Assembly (NCBI GenBank): GCA_963777095.1 | Contig: CAVZOY010000006.1 | Location: 434,001-498,000 of the forward strand | Length of the DNA: 64,000 nucleotides | Reading direction: 5' to 3' | Source: CAVZOY01 sp963777095 | GTDB taxonomy: Bacteria; Actinomycetota; Actinomycetes; Mycobacteriales; Geodermatophilaceae | Part shown: one piece after another, positions 18,599 through 30,257 of the stretch | Numbering within the stretch: position 1 is the stretch's first letter | Layout: each line of letters begins with the position of its first letter | Made by a program: the position numbers and the translations under genes | Notes under the pieces: model-generated | The model's input: only the letters and a program-made list of their open reading frames with translations | The model's database searches: none | Told to the model about the DNA's origin: nothing

Positions 18599-20331
18599 GG
18601 CCGCTCCCCCTCCCCGCCGAGGACCGCGGTCACGTACGGACGGCGGTCGAGCAGGTCGGCGGCGGCCCGGTCGGCGACGGCGTAGAGCGGGCCGGCCAGC
18701 GCGGTGAGCGCCACCGTGACGGTGACCATCCCGGCGGCGGCGGCCAGCATGACGCGGGGCAGCGGGGACTCCGGCCGGCGCCGGTCGCCGCCGTCGCCGA
18801 GCCCGTCGGGGCTGGGCGACGGGGCGGTGGCGACGGCGGTGTGCCGCTCCCACGCCGCCCGCCGGAGCTCGGACCGGGAGCTGCCGTCCTCCGAGGCGTC
18901 CTGCGGCACGCCGTCACCCGACGGCTCGTCGACGTCGACCGGCTCCTCGGCGACGTCGGGGCCCGCGTCCCGCGCGGCGGCCTCGGGGCGGTCGGCGGCC
19001 GGCGGCTGCGCGGCCGGGCGCCAGAACGCACGGCTCCACACCCGCGAGACCGCGACGAGGGTGAGCAGGCTGGTGACGGCGCCCGCCCCCACGAGGGTGA
19101 GCGGCAGCGCACCGCCGACGTCGACGCCGGCCTGCAGGAGCCCGACCTTGCCGAGGAACCCCGACAGCGGCGGGATACCGGCCAGGTTCATCGCCGGCAC
19201 GAAGAACAGCACCGCGAGCAGCGGTGATGCGGTCGCCAGTCCGCCGAGACGGTCCATCGCCGTCGAGCCGCCCAGGCGCTCGACCAGCCCGGCGACGAGG
19301 AACAGCGTGGTCTGGATGGCGATGTGGTGGACGACGTAGAACGTGGCGCCGGCCAGGCCCGCGGCGGTGCCCAGGGCGATGCCGAACACCATGTAGCCGA
19401 TGTGGCTGACCAGCGTGAAGGACAGGATCCGGCGGACGTCGGTCTGCGCCACCGCGCCGAGGATGCCGACCACCATCGTGGCCAGCGCGGCCCACATGAG
19501 CACGCCGTCGAGCGCGCCGCCGGGGAACAGCAGCGTCTGCGTGCGGATGATCGCGTAGACGCCGACCTTGGTGAGCAGCCCGGCGAACACCGCGGTGACC
19601 GGGGCGGGCGCCGTCGGGTAGCTGTCGGGCAGCCACGCGGACAGCGGGAACACCGCGGCCTTGATGCAGAACGCGATGAGCAGCATCGACTGGAGCAGCA
19701 CCTGGGTGCCCGCCGGCAGGTCGCCGAGCCGGCCGGCCAGCTGCGCCATGTTGACCGTGCCGGTCGCGGCGTACACCAGCCCGATCGCGGCCAGGAAGAT
19801 CAGCGAGCTGAGCAGGCTGACCACCACGTAGGTGATCGCGGCCCGGATCCGCGGCGCCGAGCCGCCGAGGGTCAGCAGCACGTAGCTGGCGGTCAGCAGG
19901 ATCTCGAAGCCGACGTAGAGGTTGAACAGGTCCCCGGCCAGGAACGCGTTGGAGACGCCGGCCATCAGCACCAGGTACGTGGGGTGGAAGATCGAGATCG
20001 GCGTCTCCTCGTCGCCGTCCGCGGCGCCCTGCCCGACGGCGAACACGAGGACGCCGAGCGCCACGGTCGCGGCGACCACGAGCATCAGTGCCGAGAGCCG
20101 GTCGACCACGAGGACGACGCCGAGCGGCACCGGCCACCCGCCGACCGACACCGCCGCGGCACCGTCGGCGTCGGCGAGGAGCAGCAGTGCCACCGCGACG
20201 GCGAGCACCGCGGAGAGCACCGTGATGCTCAGCGTCCGCTGGACGGCCGGGTGCCGGCCGCCGATCAGCAGGGCGCAGGCGGCGCCGAGCAGCGGCAGCA
20301 GCACCGGCAGCGGGGTGAGGACGCTGATCAC
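18595..20331 (-). CDS. mrpD: Na+/H+ antiporter subunit D
   Basis: Intact protein of about 578 residues, homologous to the NuoN/ND2-type proton-pumping subunits of complex I. GFEILLTASYVLL carries the conserved membrane Glu, and FCIKAAVFPLSAWLPDSYP the conserved Lys and proline-rich loop. About 14 membrane helices are expected. A hydrophilic insert of about 90 residues rich in Ala, Pro, Asp and Glu (PAAQPPAADRPEAAARDAGP and onward) lies before the last membrane segment and is unusual compared with the short loop in Bacillus MrpD. The GTG at 20331 overlaps the mrpC stop by 4 bases. Confidence 0.93.
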   Translation of the reverse strand: MISVLTPLPVLLPLLGAACALLIGGRHPAVQRTLSITVLSAVLAVAVALLLLADADGAAAVSVGGWPVPLGVVLVVDRLSALMLVVAATVALGVLVFAVGQGAADGDEETPISIFHPTYLVLMAGVSNAFLAGDLFNLYVGFEILLTASYVLLTLGGSAPRIRAAITYVVVSLLSSLIFLAAIGLVYAATGTVNMAQLAGRLGDLPAGTQVLLQSMLLIAFCIKAAVFPLSAWLPDSYPTAPAPVTAVFAGLLTKVGVYAIIRTQTLLFPGGALDGVLMWAALATMVVGILGAVAQTDVRRILSFTLVSHIGYMVFGIALGTAAGLAGATFYVVHHIAIQTTLFLVAGLVERLGGSTAMDRLGGLATASPLLAVLFFVPAMNLAGIPPLSGFLGKVGLLQAGVDVGGALPLTLVGAGAVTSLLTLVAVSRVWSRAFWRPAAQPPAADRPEAAARDAGPDVAEEPVDVDEPSGDGVPQDASEDGSSRSELRRAAWERHTAVATAPSPSPDGLGDGGDRRRPESPLPRVMLAAAAGMVTVTVALTALAGPLYAVADRAAADLLDRRPYVTAVLGGEGERP

Positions 20332-20868
20332 CGGGACCCTCCGCGGGTGGGTGGCAGGTCGACGTCGTCCGAGGGGATGCCGCTGTACCGCCGGGCCAGT
20401 GCCGCTTCGGCGACCCGGTCCTCCTCCAGCCCCGGCCGCAGGCTGTCCGCGTGCGCGGCCGCCCGGTCCTCCGGGTCGAGCTCGTCGGGGTCGAGCTCGT
20501 CGGCGTCCATGGCCTCGCGCCGGGCCACCCGGCGGTCCTCCTCGTCGACGCCGACGACCTCCTGCCGGACCAGCCGCCAGGAGCGGTAGATGAGCGCCAG
20601 CACGAACGAGGCGACGCCGAAGGTGATCACGATCGCGGTGAGGATCAGCGCCTGCGGCAGCGGGTCGCTCATGTCCTCCTCGGCGGCGACGCCGATGATC
20701 GGGGCGAGGCCCGGCGTAGCCGCCGGTCGACAGCAGCAACACGTTGGTCGCGTTGCCCAGGAGCAGGAAGCCGAGCAGCACCCGGGTCAGGCTCCGGTCG
20801 AGCAGCAGGTAGACGCCGGCCGCGTACAGGCCGCCGATGATCACCGGCAGGACGACGGTCGGGGTCAT
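20328..20868 (-). CDS. mrpC: Na+/H+ antiporter subunit C
   Basis: NuoK-like subunit. The first half reads VVLPVIIGGLYAAGVYLLLD and RVLLGFLLLGNATNVLLL (conserved GxxLxxNxxNLL type), and the second half DPLPQALILTAIVITFGVAS. One extra base near 20711-20714 separates the halves; corrected, the joint is GGYAGLAPIIGV. The hydrophilic C-terminal tail (about 75 residues, with EDRRVARREAMDADELDPDE) makes it longer, at about 180 residues, than the usual 115. The ATG at 20868 overlaps the mrpA stop (ATGA). Confidence 0.9.
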
Positions 20869-23742
20869 CGGAGGATCACCGCGTCGGTCGGGGCGTCGAT
20901 CGGGTCGTCCTCGTCCTCCTGGCGGTCGAGCTCGGCGCCGAGGCTGCGCAGGACGTCGAGCACGAGGCCGACCACGATCGCGTAGACCCCGATGTCGAAG
21001 AAGAGCGACGTCACCAGCTTCACGTCGCCGAGCACCGGCAGCGTGAACTCGAGGATCACGCTCTCCAGCACCTCGCCGCCGAGCACGAGGCCGACGATGC
21101 CGGTGCCGCCGGCCACGAGCAGACCGAGGCCGAGCAGCAGCCCCGGGTCGACCGGCGCCGCCTCCCCGAGCTCGTACCGGCCGCCGGCGAGGTAGCGCAG
21201 CACCAGCGCGGTCCCGGCGACCAGGCCGCCGGCGAACCCGCCACCGGGGTGGTTGTGCCCGCTGAACAGCAGGTACAGCGAGAAGACGACGATCGTGTGG
21301 AACAGGATCCGCGTGGTGACCTCCAGGACGACCGAGCGCCGCTCCGGGGCCAGCGCGACCGTGCCGGCCAGCCACTGCCGACGCGGCGCGCGCCGACCGC
21401 GGCGGCCCTGCCGCGCGAGCTGCACCGGATCGAGCCGCTGGACCGCGCCGGTACGCCGGCGGAGGAACACCAGGCTGGCCACGCCGGTGGCCGCCACGAC
21501 CAGCAGGGAGATCTCGCCGAGGGTGTCCCAGGCGCGGATGTCGACCAGCGTCACGTTGACGACGTTCTTGCCGCCGCCGAACTCGTAGGCGTACCGGGGC
21601 CAGTCGACCGAGACGGACTCGGCGGTGCGCACGGCGAGCGCGACGGCGCCCACTACGCCCATGAACGCACCCACACCGACGGCGACGATCCCGCGCGCGG
21701 CCCGCTCGCGGGGCCGGTGCCGCTCGCTGATGTCCTTCGGCAGCTTGCGCAGCACGAGGACGAAGACGACGAGGGTGAGCGTCTCGACGAGGAACTGGGT
21801 GAGCGCCAGGTCGGGCGCGCCCTGCAGCGCGAAGAGGACGGCGAGGCCGTACCCGGTCACCCCGACCACCAGGACGGCCGAGAGCCGCTGCCGGATCCGG
21901 ATCGCCATCGCCGCGGCCAGCAGCACGACCACGCCCACCAGCGCCTGCACGGGGGTGTCCCATGCCCGCCACCCGTCGGGCCACGGCGCCTGAGTGAGCA
22001 GCAGCGTGCCCGGCAGCGCCAGGACGACGACGAGGATGGTGCCGAGGTAGGCCGGCAGCGAGCCGCGCTGGGTGGTGCCGGTGACCAGCACGGAGAGCCG
22101 GTCGAGGGCCTGCATCGTGTTCCAGTAGCCCTCGTCGGCCGAGGCGCCGACGGCGAACCGCCGCTGCAGCCGGTAGAGCCGCTGCCGGACGGCGAACAGC
22201 GCCGCGCCGCCGAGCACGGTGAGCGCCGACAGCACGAGCGCGGGCGCCCAGCCGTGCCACAGCGCCAGCTCCTCGGCCTCCTCGGCGACCAGCGGGAGGG
22301 TGTCGGCGTAGCCGGCGGCCAGCGGCTCGAGCAGCGGGCTGGCCGGGCCGAGCACCAGCCCGGTCAGTGCCAGCAGGACGGGAGCGGCGAGGAACAGCGG
22401 ACCGGGCGGGTGCTCGACCGTCCGCCGGGTCGTCGACGTCCTTGCGGGCCAGCGCTCCCCACACGAAGCGGGCGGTGTACGCGGCGGTGAGCACCGAGCC
22501 GAGGACGACCCCGGCCAGCACGAGCAGAGCGGCGGTGCGGTCGGGCAGCCCGCCGTCCAGGAGCGCGGTGAACGCCGCCTCCTTGCCCACGAAGCCGAGC
22601 AGCGGCGGAAGGCCGGCCATGGACGCCGCGGCGAGCAGCACCGCCCCGCCGAGGACCGGCATCCGCCGGCCGAGCCCCGAGAGCCGGCGGAGGTCACGGG
22701 TGCCGGTCGCGTGGTCGACGACGCCGACCGACAGGAACAGCGTCGACTTGAACAGGGCGTGCGCGACCGTCATGGCCAGCCCGGCGGCGGCGAGCTCGCG
22801 GCTGCCGGCGCCGACCAGGACGACGAGGAAGCCGAGCTGGCTGACCGTGCCGAAGGCGAGCAGCAGCTTGAGGTCGTTCTGCCGCAGCGACCGGTAGCCG
22901 CCGACGAGCATGGTGGCCAGCCCCAGGCCGAGCACGAGCGGTCGCCAGCCCGGGACGTCGGCGAACCCGGGGGCGAGCCGGGCGACGAGGTAGACGCCGG
23001 CCTTCACCATGGCCGCCGCGTGCAGGTAGGCGCTGACCGGGGTGGGCGCCTCCATGGCCGCCGGCAGCCAGAAGTGGAACGGCACGAGCGCCGACTTGGT
23101 CACCGCGCCGATGAGCACGAGCACCGTGCCGGCGACCAGCATCGGTCCCTCGCCGGGCGAGGCGACGACTTCGGAGAGCAGGTAGCTGCCGCTGGTCTCG
23201 CCGATCATGATCAGCCCGACGAGCATCGCCAGCCCGCCCGCCGTCGTCAGCACCAGCGCCTGACCGGCCGCCCGACGGGCCGCGAGCCGTCGTCCGGAGC
23301 CGCCGATGAGCAGGTAGGAGAAGACGGTCGTGAGCTCCCAGAACACGTAGAGCAGGAGCAGGTCGTCGGCGAGGACGAGGCCGAGCATGGAGCCGGCGAA
23401 GGCGACGAGCGTGCCCGCGAAGCGTCCCGTGCCGTCGTCGTGCGGTCCGACGTAGCGGGCGCAGTAGAGCAGCACGAGCGCGCCGACGCCGGTGACCAGC
23501 GCGGCCAGGGTGAGCGACAGCGCGTCGAGCCGGAGGGAGACCGCGAGGTCGAGCGCGGGCACCCACGGCACCGTCTCGCGGACGTCGCCGCCGCCGGTGA
23601 CCGCGCCGAGGCGGGTGAGGATCCAGACGCACGACGCGGCCGGCACCAGCGCGAGGACCAGGAACGCCTGCCGCCCCCACCACCGCACGAGCAGTGGCGC
23701 CAGCACCGCGGCCACGAGGTGCGCGAGGAGCAGCAGCGACAC
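20865..23742 (-). CDS. mrpA: Na+/H+ antiporter subunit A with fused MrpB domain
   Basis: First gene of the operon, about 958 residues. The NuoL-like part has YVFWELTTVFSYLLIGG (key Glu), TKSALVPFHFWLPAAMEAPT (key Lys) and HAAAMVKAGVYL. The C-terminal part contains GAPDLALTQFLVETLTLVVF (MrpA/DUF4040) and then the MrpB module with ARILFHTI-like and GHNHPGGGFAGGLVAG motifs, so A and B are fused as is normal in actinobacteria. One extra base near 22423-22427 breaks the frame; corrected, the joint reads DDPATVEHPPGPLF. The GTG at 23742 starts VSLLLLAHL. The complex exports Na+ in exchange for protons and supports pH and salt tolerance. Confidence 0.93.
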
Positions 23743-23848
23743 GTGTCTCCCGGAAGTCGAGGGCGGCTCGGGGACACCACTGACGTCGGTCGTCGACGGC
23801 CGGCGGTGATCCCCAGCCTACCGGCCGGGCCGCGGGCCCCCGCCGGCC

Positions 23849-25663
<1,815 letters not shown>

Positions 25664-25721
25664 GGCCAGTATCCCCGCGGCCCCCCGACGGACTCGAGTG
25701 CACTCCAGTCCGCCGGGCGGT

Positions 25722-26564
25722 TCAGGTGAACCGCTTGACGAAGTCGAGCGCCGTCTGGGCGACCTCGCGCCACCCGTGGTCGATCGTGATGGAGTGGCCT
25801 CGGTTCGGGAGCTTCACGAACTCCGTCACAGCGGAGTTGCGCCTCTGCCGCTTGTAGGCGGCGTTCGCTATCGCCGGCGCGACCGTGTGGTCCTTCTCGC
25901 CCTCGATGATCAGGAGGGGACCGCGGTCGGGGTTCTTCGTGTCCACCCTCGCCTCCGTCCGCGGGTTCAGATTCGCGTTGCCCATCTGCATGAGGGAGAT
26001 CCCGGACCCTGCGACGTGGTAGGTGTCGTAGAGCTCCTTCGCCTCGTCCTCGTCGAGTGCATTCGCCCAGCCGTACTTGAACTGGTCGAAAGTGAGCGTG
26101 ATCGCGCGGTGACGGGTGCGGGGGTTGATCAGGAACCGGCCCGCCACCTTGGCAGTGGAGGGCGGCAGAGGCAGGACGCCGCGGAAGATCCCCGGGTCGA
26201 TCGCGACCGTGGCTGCCGAGAGACCCCGGCCGGCGATCATCTCCGCCAGCAGGCCCCCGGTCGAGTGCCCCATCACCGCCGGCTTCTTGTCCAAGGCCTT
26301 GATGACCTCGGTGGTGTGATCGGCGACCTGCCCCAAGGTGGTGTTGGCCAGGACGTCCGGGTTCGCCCGGGCCTCGTCGACCGTTTCCGGATCGCCCGGC
26401 CAGTCAGGTGTCAGCGGCGCGTAGCCGGCTTGCTCGAAGAACTCAGCCCAGTTGGCCCAACTGCTCGGCAGCACCCAGAGGCCGTGGACGAAGACGACCG
26501 GGGTGTTACCAGAGGCATTGGCCGCCTCGATCTCTCGCTTCTCCCGCTCGGAAATCGACGCCAT
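25722..26564 (-). CDS. Alpha/beta hydrolase
   Basis: Intact 280-residue alpha/beta hydrolase. VVFVHGLWVLPSSWANWAEF carries the oxyanion HG motif, GHSTGG (about residue 101) the nucleophile Ser, IEGEKDHTV the acid residue and NRGHSITID the catalytic His. Substrate unknown. Compared with its neighbours it uses more A/T in third positions and more Asn, Lys and Ile, and its start has a normal AGGGGAG ribosome binding site. It lies beside a segment resembling the 3' end of a tRNA (26641-26665), so acquisition by transfer is possible but not shown. Confidence 0.9.
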   Translation of the reverse strand: MASISEREKREIEAANASGNTPVVFVHGLWVLPSSWANWAEFFEQAGYAPLTPDWPGDPETVDEARANPDVLANTTLGQVADHTTEVIKALDKKPAVMGHSTGGLLAEMIAGRGLSAATVAIDPGIFRGVLPLPPSTAKVAGRFLINPRTRHRAITLTFDQFKYGWANALDEDEAKELYDTYHVAGSGISLMQMGNANLNPRTEARVDTKNPDRGPLLIIEGEKDHTVAPAIANAAYKRQRRNSAVTEFVKLPNRGHSITIDHGWREVAQTALDFVKRFT

Positions 26565-26640
26565 GAGAACTCCCCTCCGGCCAGTGGAAGCGAGTCCGAC
26601 CCTAACGAGGTGAGTGCGCCGGCAAGAGGGGTCCGGCCGC

Positions 26641-26665
26641 GGGAGTCGGCCGATTTCGAACCGGC
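26641..26665 (-). other. tRNA 3'-end-like remnant
   Basis: Read on the minus strand, 26665-26649 forms a T-arm (stem GCCGG/TCGGC with one G-T pair, loop TTCGAAA), followed directly by CGACTCCC, which looks like a 3' acceptor strand. No D-arm, anticodon arm or 5' acceptor strand is visible, since the upstream bases belong to the transglutaminase gene. It could be an old attachment-site scar or chance. Confidence 0.3.
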
Positions 26666-26675
26666 GAGCCTCCGC

Positions 26676-27563
26676 CTAGGCCAGGCGGGTGACCTCGACG
26701 ATGACGGTGTGCCCCTCGCTCCGGGGCCCGGAGAAGATCCCCTTGAACGGCGGCACGTCTCCGTAGTCCCGCCCGCGGCCGAGCGTCACGTGCCGGGTGC
26801 CGACCTCCACCGAGTTGGTCGGGTCGAAACCGCTCCAGCCGCCGTCCCACCACTCGACCCAGGCGTGGCTCTCACCGGTGACCGCCTGGCCGATGCGGGC
26901 GTCGGGCCTCGGGTGCAGGTAGCCCGAGACGTACCGGGCGGGCAGTCCGAGTGCGCGGAGCAGGCCGACGGTGACGTGCGCGATGTCCTGGCAGACGCCC
27001 TTGCCCTGGGCCCAGGCCTGCATGGCGTCGGTCTTCACGTTGGTCGAGCCCGACAGGTACTCGATGTGCTCGTTGACGAACTGGCACACCACCGGCCCGG
27101 CCTCGTGCGGCTCGGCGGTGCTGATGACGCGGCGCGCCTCGTCGACGACGTCGTCGTCCATGGCGGTCAGGGACGTGGGCCCGAGCAGCTCGCCGAACCG
27201 GTCGCGCACCTCGCGGCCGCGCAGCACGTCCCACCCGACGACGTCGTAGCGGACGAGGTCGGGGCCGGCCTCGACGACCGAGGTGCCGGTGACGACGAGC
27301 TCGGTGTGCGGCGACTGCAGGTCGAACGCCGTGACGGTGGAGCCCCAGTAGTCGCGATAGGCGAAGGCGTTGGCCGCCGGCTCGATCTCGACCCGCGAGC
27401 GCAGGACCGTCTGCCGGCCGCTGCTCTCCGGCGTCACCCGGGCCTCGTTGTACGAGGAGCGCACCGGCCCGCCGTAGCCGAAGCGGGTGCGGTGCACGAC
27501 CTGCAGCCGCCAGCGGTGGCCGGCGGTGCGGGCCGCCGACATGCCCTGGACCTGCGGATTCAC
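26676..27563 (-). CDS. Transglutaminase-like cysteine protease
   Basis: Intact 295-residue protein with an N-terminal bacterial transglutaminase-associated region (WRLQVVHRTRFGYGGPV) and a transglutaminase core. The triad is visible: Cys in GKGVCQDIAHV (about 188), His in ESHAWVEWW (about 232) and Asp in GFDPTN (about 247). Proteins of this group hydrolyse or transfer amide bonds. The GTG at 27563 overlaps the stop of the alpha-E gene by 4 bases. This family is regularly encoded with alpha-E and circularly permuted ATP-grasp proteins, and comparative genomics predicts a peptide-modification system. It is the last gene of this minus-strand operon. Confidence 0.92.
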   Translation of the reverse strand: MNPQVQGMSAARTAGHRWRLQVVHRTRFGYGGPVRSSYNEARVTPESSGRQTVLRSRVEIEPAANAFAYRDYWGSTVTAFDLQSPHTELVVTGTSVVEAGPDLVRYDVVGWDVLRGREVRDRFGELLGPTSLTAMDDDVVDEARRVISTAEPHEAGPVVCQFVNEHIEYLSGSTNVKTDAMQAWAQGKGVCQDIAHVTVGLLRALGLPARYVSGYLHPRPDARIGQAVTGESHAWVEWWDGGWSGFDPTNSVEVGTRHVTLGRGRDYGDVPPFKGIFSGPRSEGHTVIVEVTRLA

Positions 27564-28510
27564 CCCGCCTCCTCGGGCACCCAGACCTGCGGCGCCTGCT
27601 CGGTGAAGAAGCGGTGGGTGGTCGCGGCGCTGGCCGCCGAGCAGGCCCGCTGCAGCATCTCCAGCCGGCTGGGCAGTTGGGCCAGCAGTTCCGGCGTGCT
27701 CATGAACTCGAGCATCGTGCGAGCCCGGCCCACGATCCGGTGCGCCTCGCCGGCGACGCCGATCCGGGCGGCGTCGCGGACGGTCGAGCGCTCGAGCTCC
27801 GCCAGGCATGCCTCGGCCTGCTCCAGCGCGGCGAAGACCGACCGCGGGAAGAGCCGGTCGAGCAGCAGGAACTCGGCCGCGCGGTTGGAGTTGACCACGC
27901 CCCGGTAGGTGCGCAGGTAGGGCTCGTAGGCGCCGGTCGAGCGCAGCACGAGCGTCCAGGACGGCGCCGCCTCACCGCCGAGCACGCGGGTCGAGATGAT
28001 CCGCGAGGTCATGTCCACCCGCTCCAGCGAGCGGCCGAGGATGAGGAACAGCCAGCTCTCGTCGCGGCTCATCGTGGCGTCGGCCAGCCCGAACACCATG
28101 GCCGAGCGCTCCCGCACGAACCGGAACAGCGAGTGCGGCCCGTACCGGCGGGCCATCGTCCGCTGCTGGGGCAGCGCGTTGTGCGTGACGTTCAGCGACT
28201 CCCAGATCTCGGCGCTGAGCACCTCGCGGGCGCCGCGTGCGTTCTCCCGCGCGGCCGAGAGTGCTCCGACGATCGAGCTCGGGCTGGTGCGGTCGAAGGC
28301 GAGGGTGTCGAGCACCCGCTCGGTGTCGGCCTCGTCGCGCGGCACGGAAGCGCCCATGAGCGCCAGCAGGTGGTGGCACGCCCGGCGCTCGTCGATCCAC
28401 GGGTCCTCGACCAGCCGCTGGGTGTGGACGTCGAGGATGCGGGCGGTGTCGTCGGCCCGCTCGACGTAGCGGCCGATCCAGAACAGCGACTCGGCGATCC
28501 GGCTCAGCAC
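27560..28510 (-). CDS. Alpha-E domain protein (DUF403)
   Basis: Intact 316-residue all-helical protein. It starts VLSRIAESLFWIGRYVERAD, the nearly invariant start of alpha-E proteins, and contains SLFRFVRERSAMVFGLADATMS. The family has no known enzyme activity and is found almost only with ATP-grasp and transglutaminase partners. The GTG at 28510 overlaps the end of the ATP-grasp gene by 7 bases, and its stop overlaps the transglutaminase start by 4. It probably acts as an adaptor or scaffold of the same complex. Confidence 0.93.
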   Translation of the reverse strand: MLSRIAESLFWIGRYVERADDTARILDVHTQRLVEDPWIDERRACHHLLALMGASVPRDEADTERVLDTLAFDRTSPSSIVGALSAARENARGAREVLSAEIWESLNVTHNALPQQRTMARRYGPHSLFRFVRERSAMVFGLADATMSRDESWLFLILGRSLERVDMTSRIISTRVLGGEAAPSWTLVLRSTGAYEPYLRTYRGVVNSNRAAEFLLLDRLFPRSVFAALEQAEACLAELERSTVRDAARIGVAGEAHRIVGRARTMLEFMSTPELLAQLPSRLEMLQRACSAASAATTHRFFTEQAPQVWVPEEAG

Positions 28511-30106
28511 CGCTCGTCACCCGCTTGCTGCTGCTGCTGGCTCTGCCCGACGACCGTGTCGTTGAGCGGGCCCGGGTCCTGGGCCGGTGGGTCGTCCGGC
28601 AGGTCGGCCACGGTGAACTCGATCCGGGTGAGGTCCGGCTCGGCGGGCTCGACCGCCTGGCGCGGCGGGCTGAACACCCAGGTGTCCTTCGACCCGCCGC
28701 CCTGGCTCGAGTTGACCACCAGCTCGCCCTCGGGGAGCGCGACCCGGGTCAGCCCGCCCGGCAGCACCCAGACGTCGTTGCCGTCGTTGACCGCGAACGG
28801 CCGCAGGTCCACGTGCCGGGGGGCGATCCGGCCGCCGACCAGCGTCGGGCAGGTCGAGAGCCCGATCGGCTTCTGCGCGATCCAGTCGCGCGGCCGCTCA
28901 CGCACCTTGACGGCCAGCTCCTGCAGCGTGCGCTCGTCGGCCCGCGGGCCGATGACGATCCCCTTGCCGCCGGAACCGTCGACCGGCTTGAGCACCAACT
29001 GGTCCAGCGACTGCAGCACCCACTCGACGACGTCCGGCTCGTCCAGCCGGTAGCGTGTCGGCGTTCTGCAGGACGGGCTCCTCGCCCAGGTAGTACCGGA
29101 CGAGGTCGGGCACCCAGGTGAACAGGAGCTTGTCGTCGGCGACGCCGTTGCCGACGGCGTTGGCGATCGTGACCCGGCCGGCACGGGCGGCGTTCAGCAC
29201 CCCGGCGCAGCCGATCACCGAGTCGGGCCGGAAGTGCACCGGGTCGAGGAACTCGTCGTCGATCCGCCGGTAGATGACGTCGACGCGGCGCTGGCCGTCC
29301 GTCGTCCGCATGCTGACCTTGTTGCCGGTGCACACCAGGTCGCGGCCCTCGACCAGCTCGACGCCCATCTGGCGGGCGAGCAGCGCGTGCTCGAAGTAGG
29401 CGGAGTTGTAGACGCCCGGGGTGAGCACGACGACCGTCGGGTCGGGCACGTTGGCCGGCGCAGACGCCTTGAGCGCCGCCAGCAGCCGGGTCGGGTAGTC
29501 GGCGACCGGCTGGATCCGGTGGTCGGCGAACAGCTCCGGCAGCACCTGGCTCATCGCCGCGCGGTTGGTGATGACGTAGCTGACCCCGGACGGCGATCGC
29601 AGGTTGTCCTCGAGCACCCGGAAGTCGCCGGCCTCGTCGCGCACCAGGTCCACCCCGGCGACGTGGACGCGCACGCCGTTGGGCGGCACCAGCCCGTGCG
29701 CCTGCCGGTGGAAGTGCGCGCTGGTGGTGACGACGCTGCGCGGCACGACGCGGTCGGCGAAGACCTGCCCGGCGCCGTAGACGTCGGCGAGGAACGCCTC
29801 GAGCGCCTGCACCCGCTGGGCGACGCCGCGCTCGATGACCTCCCACTCCTCCGCGCCGATGACCCGCGGCACGATGTCGAGCGGGAACGGCTGCTCCTCG
29901 CCCGGCGTGGGCGAAGGTGACGCCGGCGTCGCGGTAGGTCTGGCTGAGCAGGTCGGCGCGGGCGGCCATCTCCTCGGCCGCCATCGGCTGCAGTGCGGCG
30001 AACAGGCCGGCGTAGGCGGCCCGCGGCAGCGACGGACCGCCGAACATCTCGTCCCACTGCTCGCCCAGGGCGGGACGTCGAAGTAGCCGTCGAAGAGGTC
30101 GGCCAT
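28504..30106 (-). CDS. Circularly permuted ATP-grasp protein (DUF404/DUF407)
   Basis: Protein of about 534 residues of the circularly permuted ATP-grasp type, which join carboxylates to amines with ATP. FADRVVPRSVVTTSAHFHRQ, VLEDNLRSPSGVSYVITNR, VVVLTPGVYNSAYFEHALLA and KPVDGSGGKGIVIGPRA are family motifs; the last holds the ATP-binding glycine loop. It ends in a Gln repeat (QSQQQQQAG). Three indels break the frame: near 30075 (one base lost or two gained), 29911 (one extra) and 29058 (one extra). The ATG at 30106 starts MADLFDGYFDVP. First gene of the ATP-grasp, alpha-E, transglutaminase operon. Confidence 0.9.
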
Positions 30107-30216
30107 GCGACGAACCTAGTGACGGCGGGTTTCGCGCGCGTGTCGTGCGCATCCGTCGGGTGAACTCGGCACGAAGTCGTCCGCCGGAGCGGGAAGACAA
30201 CGGGCCGTCGCAGCGC

Positions 30217-30244
30217 TACAGTCACCGTTAGTTGAGTGCTCAAC
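30217..30244 (+). promoter_or_regulatory. Pirin operon promoter with palindromic operator
   Basis: TACAGT at 30217-30222 is a good -10 box. The perfect palindrome GTTGAGTGCTCAAC (30231-30244) starts 8 bases downstream and so covers the expected transcription start. TTGAG...CTCAA palindromes of this size resemble MarR-family operators. No -35 box is clear, and no MarR gene lies in the window. Confidence 0.5.
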
Positions 30245-30257
30245 CAGGGAGTCGATC

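Noticed and set aside
18595..23742. One open frame of about 1715 codons spanning mrpA, C, D on the minus strand, suggesting a giant fusion protein
   Set aside because: It joins three genes only because frame breaks in mrpA and mrpC put them in the same frame. Family signatures and 4-base overlaps show separate subunits.
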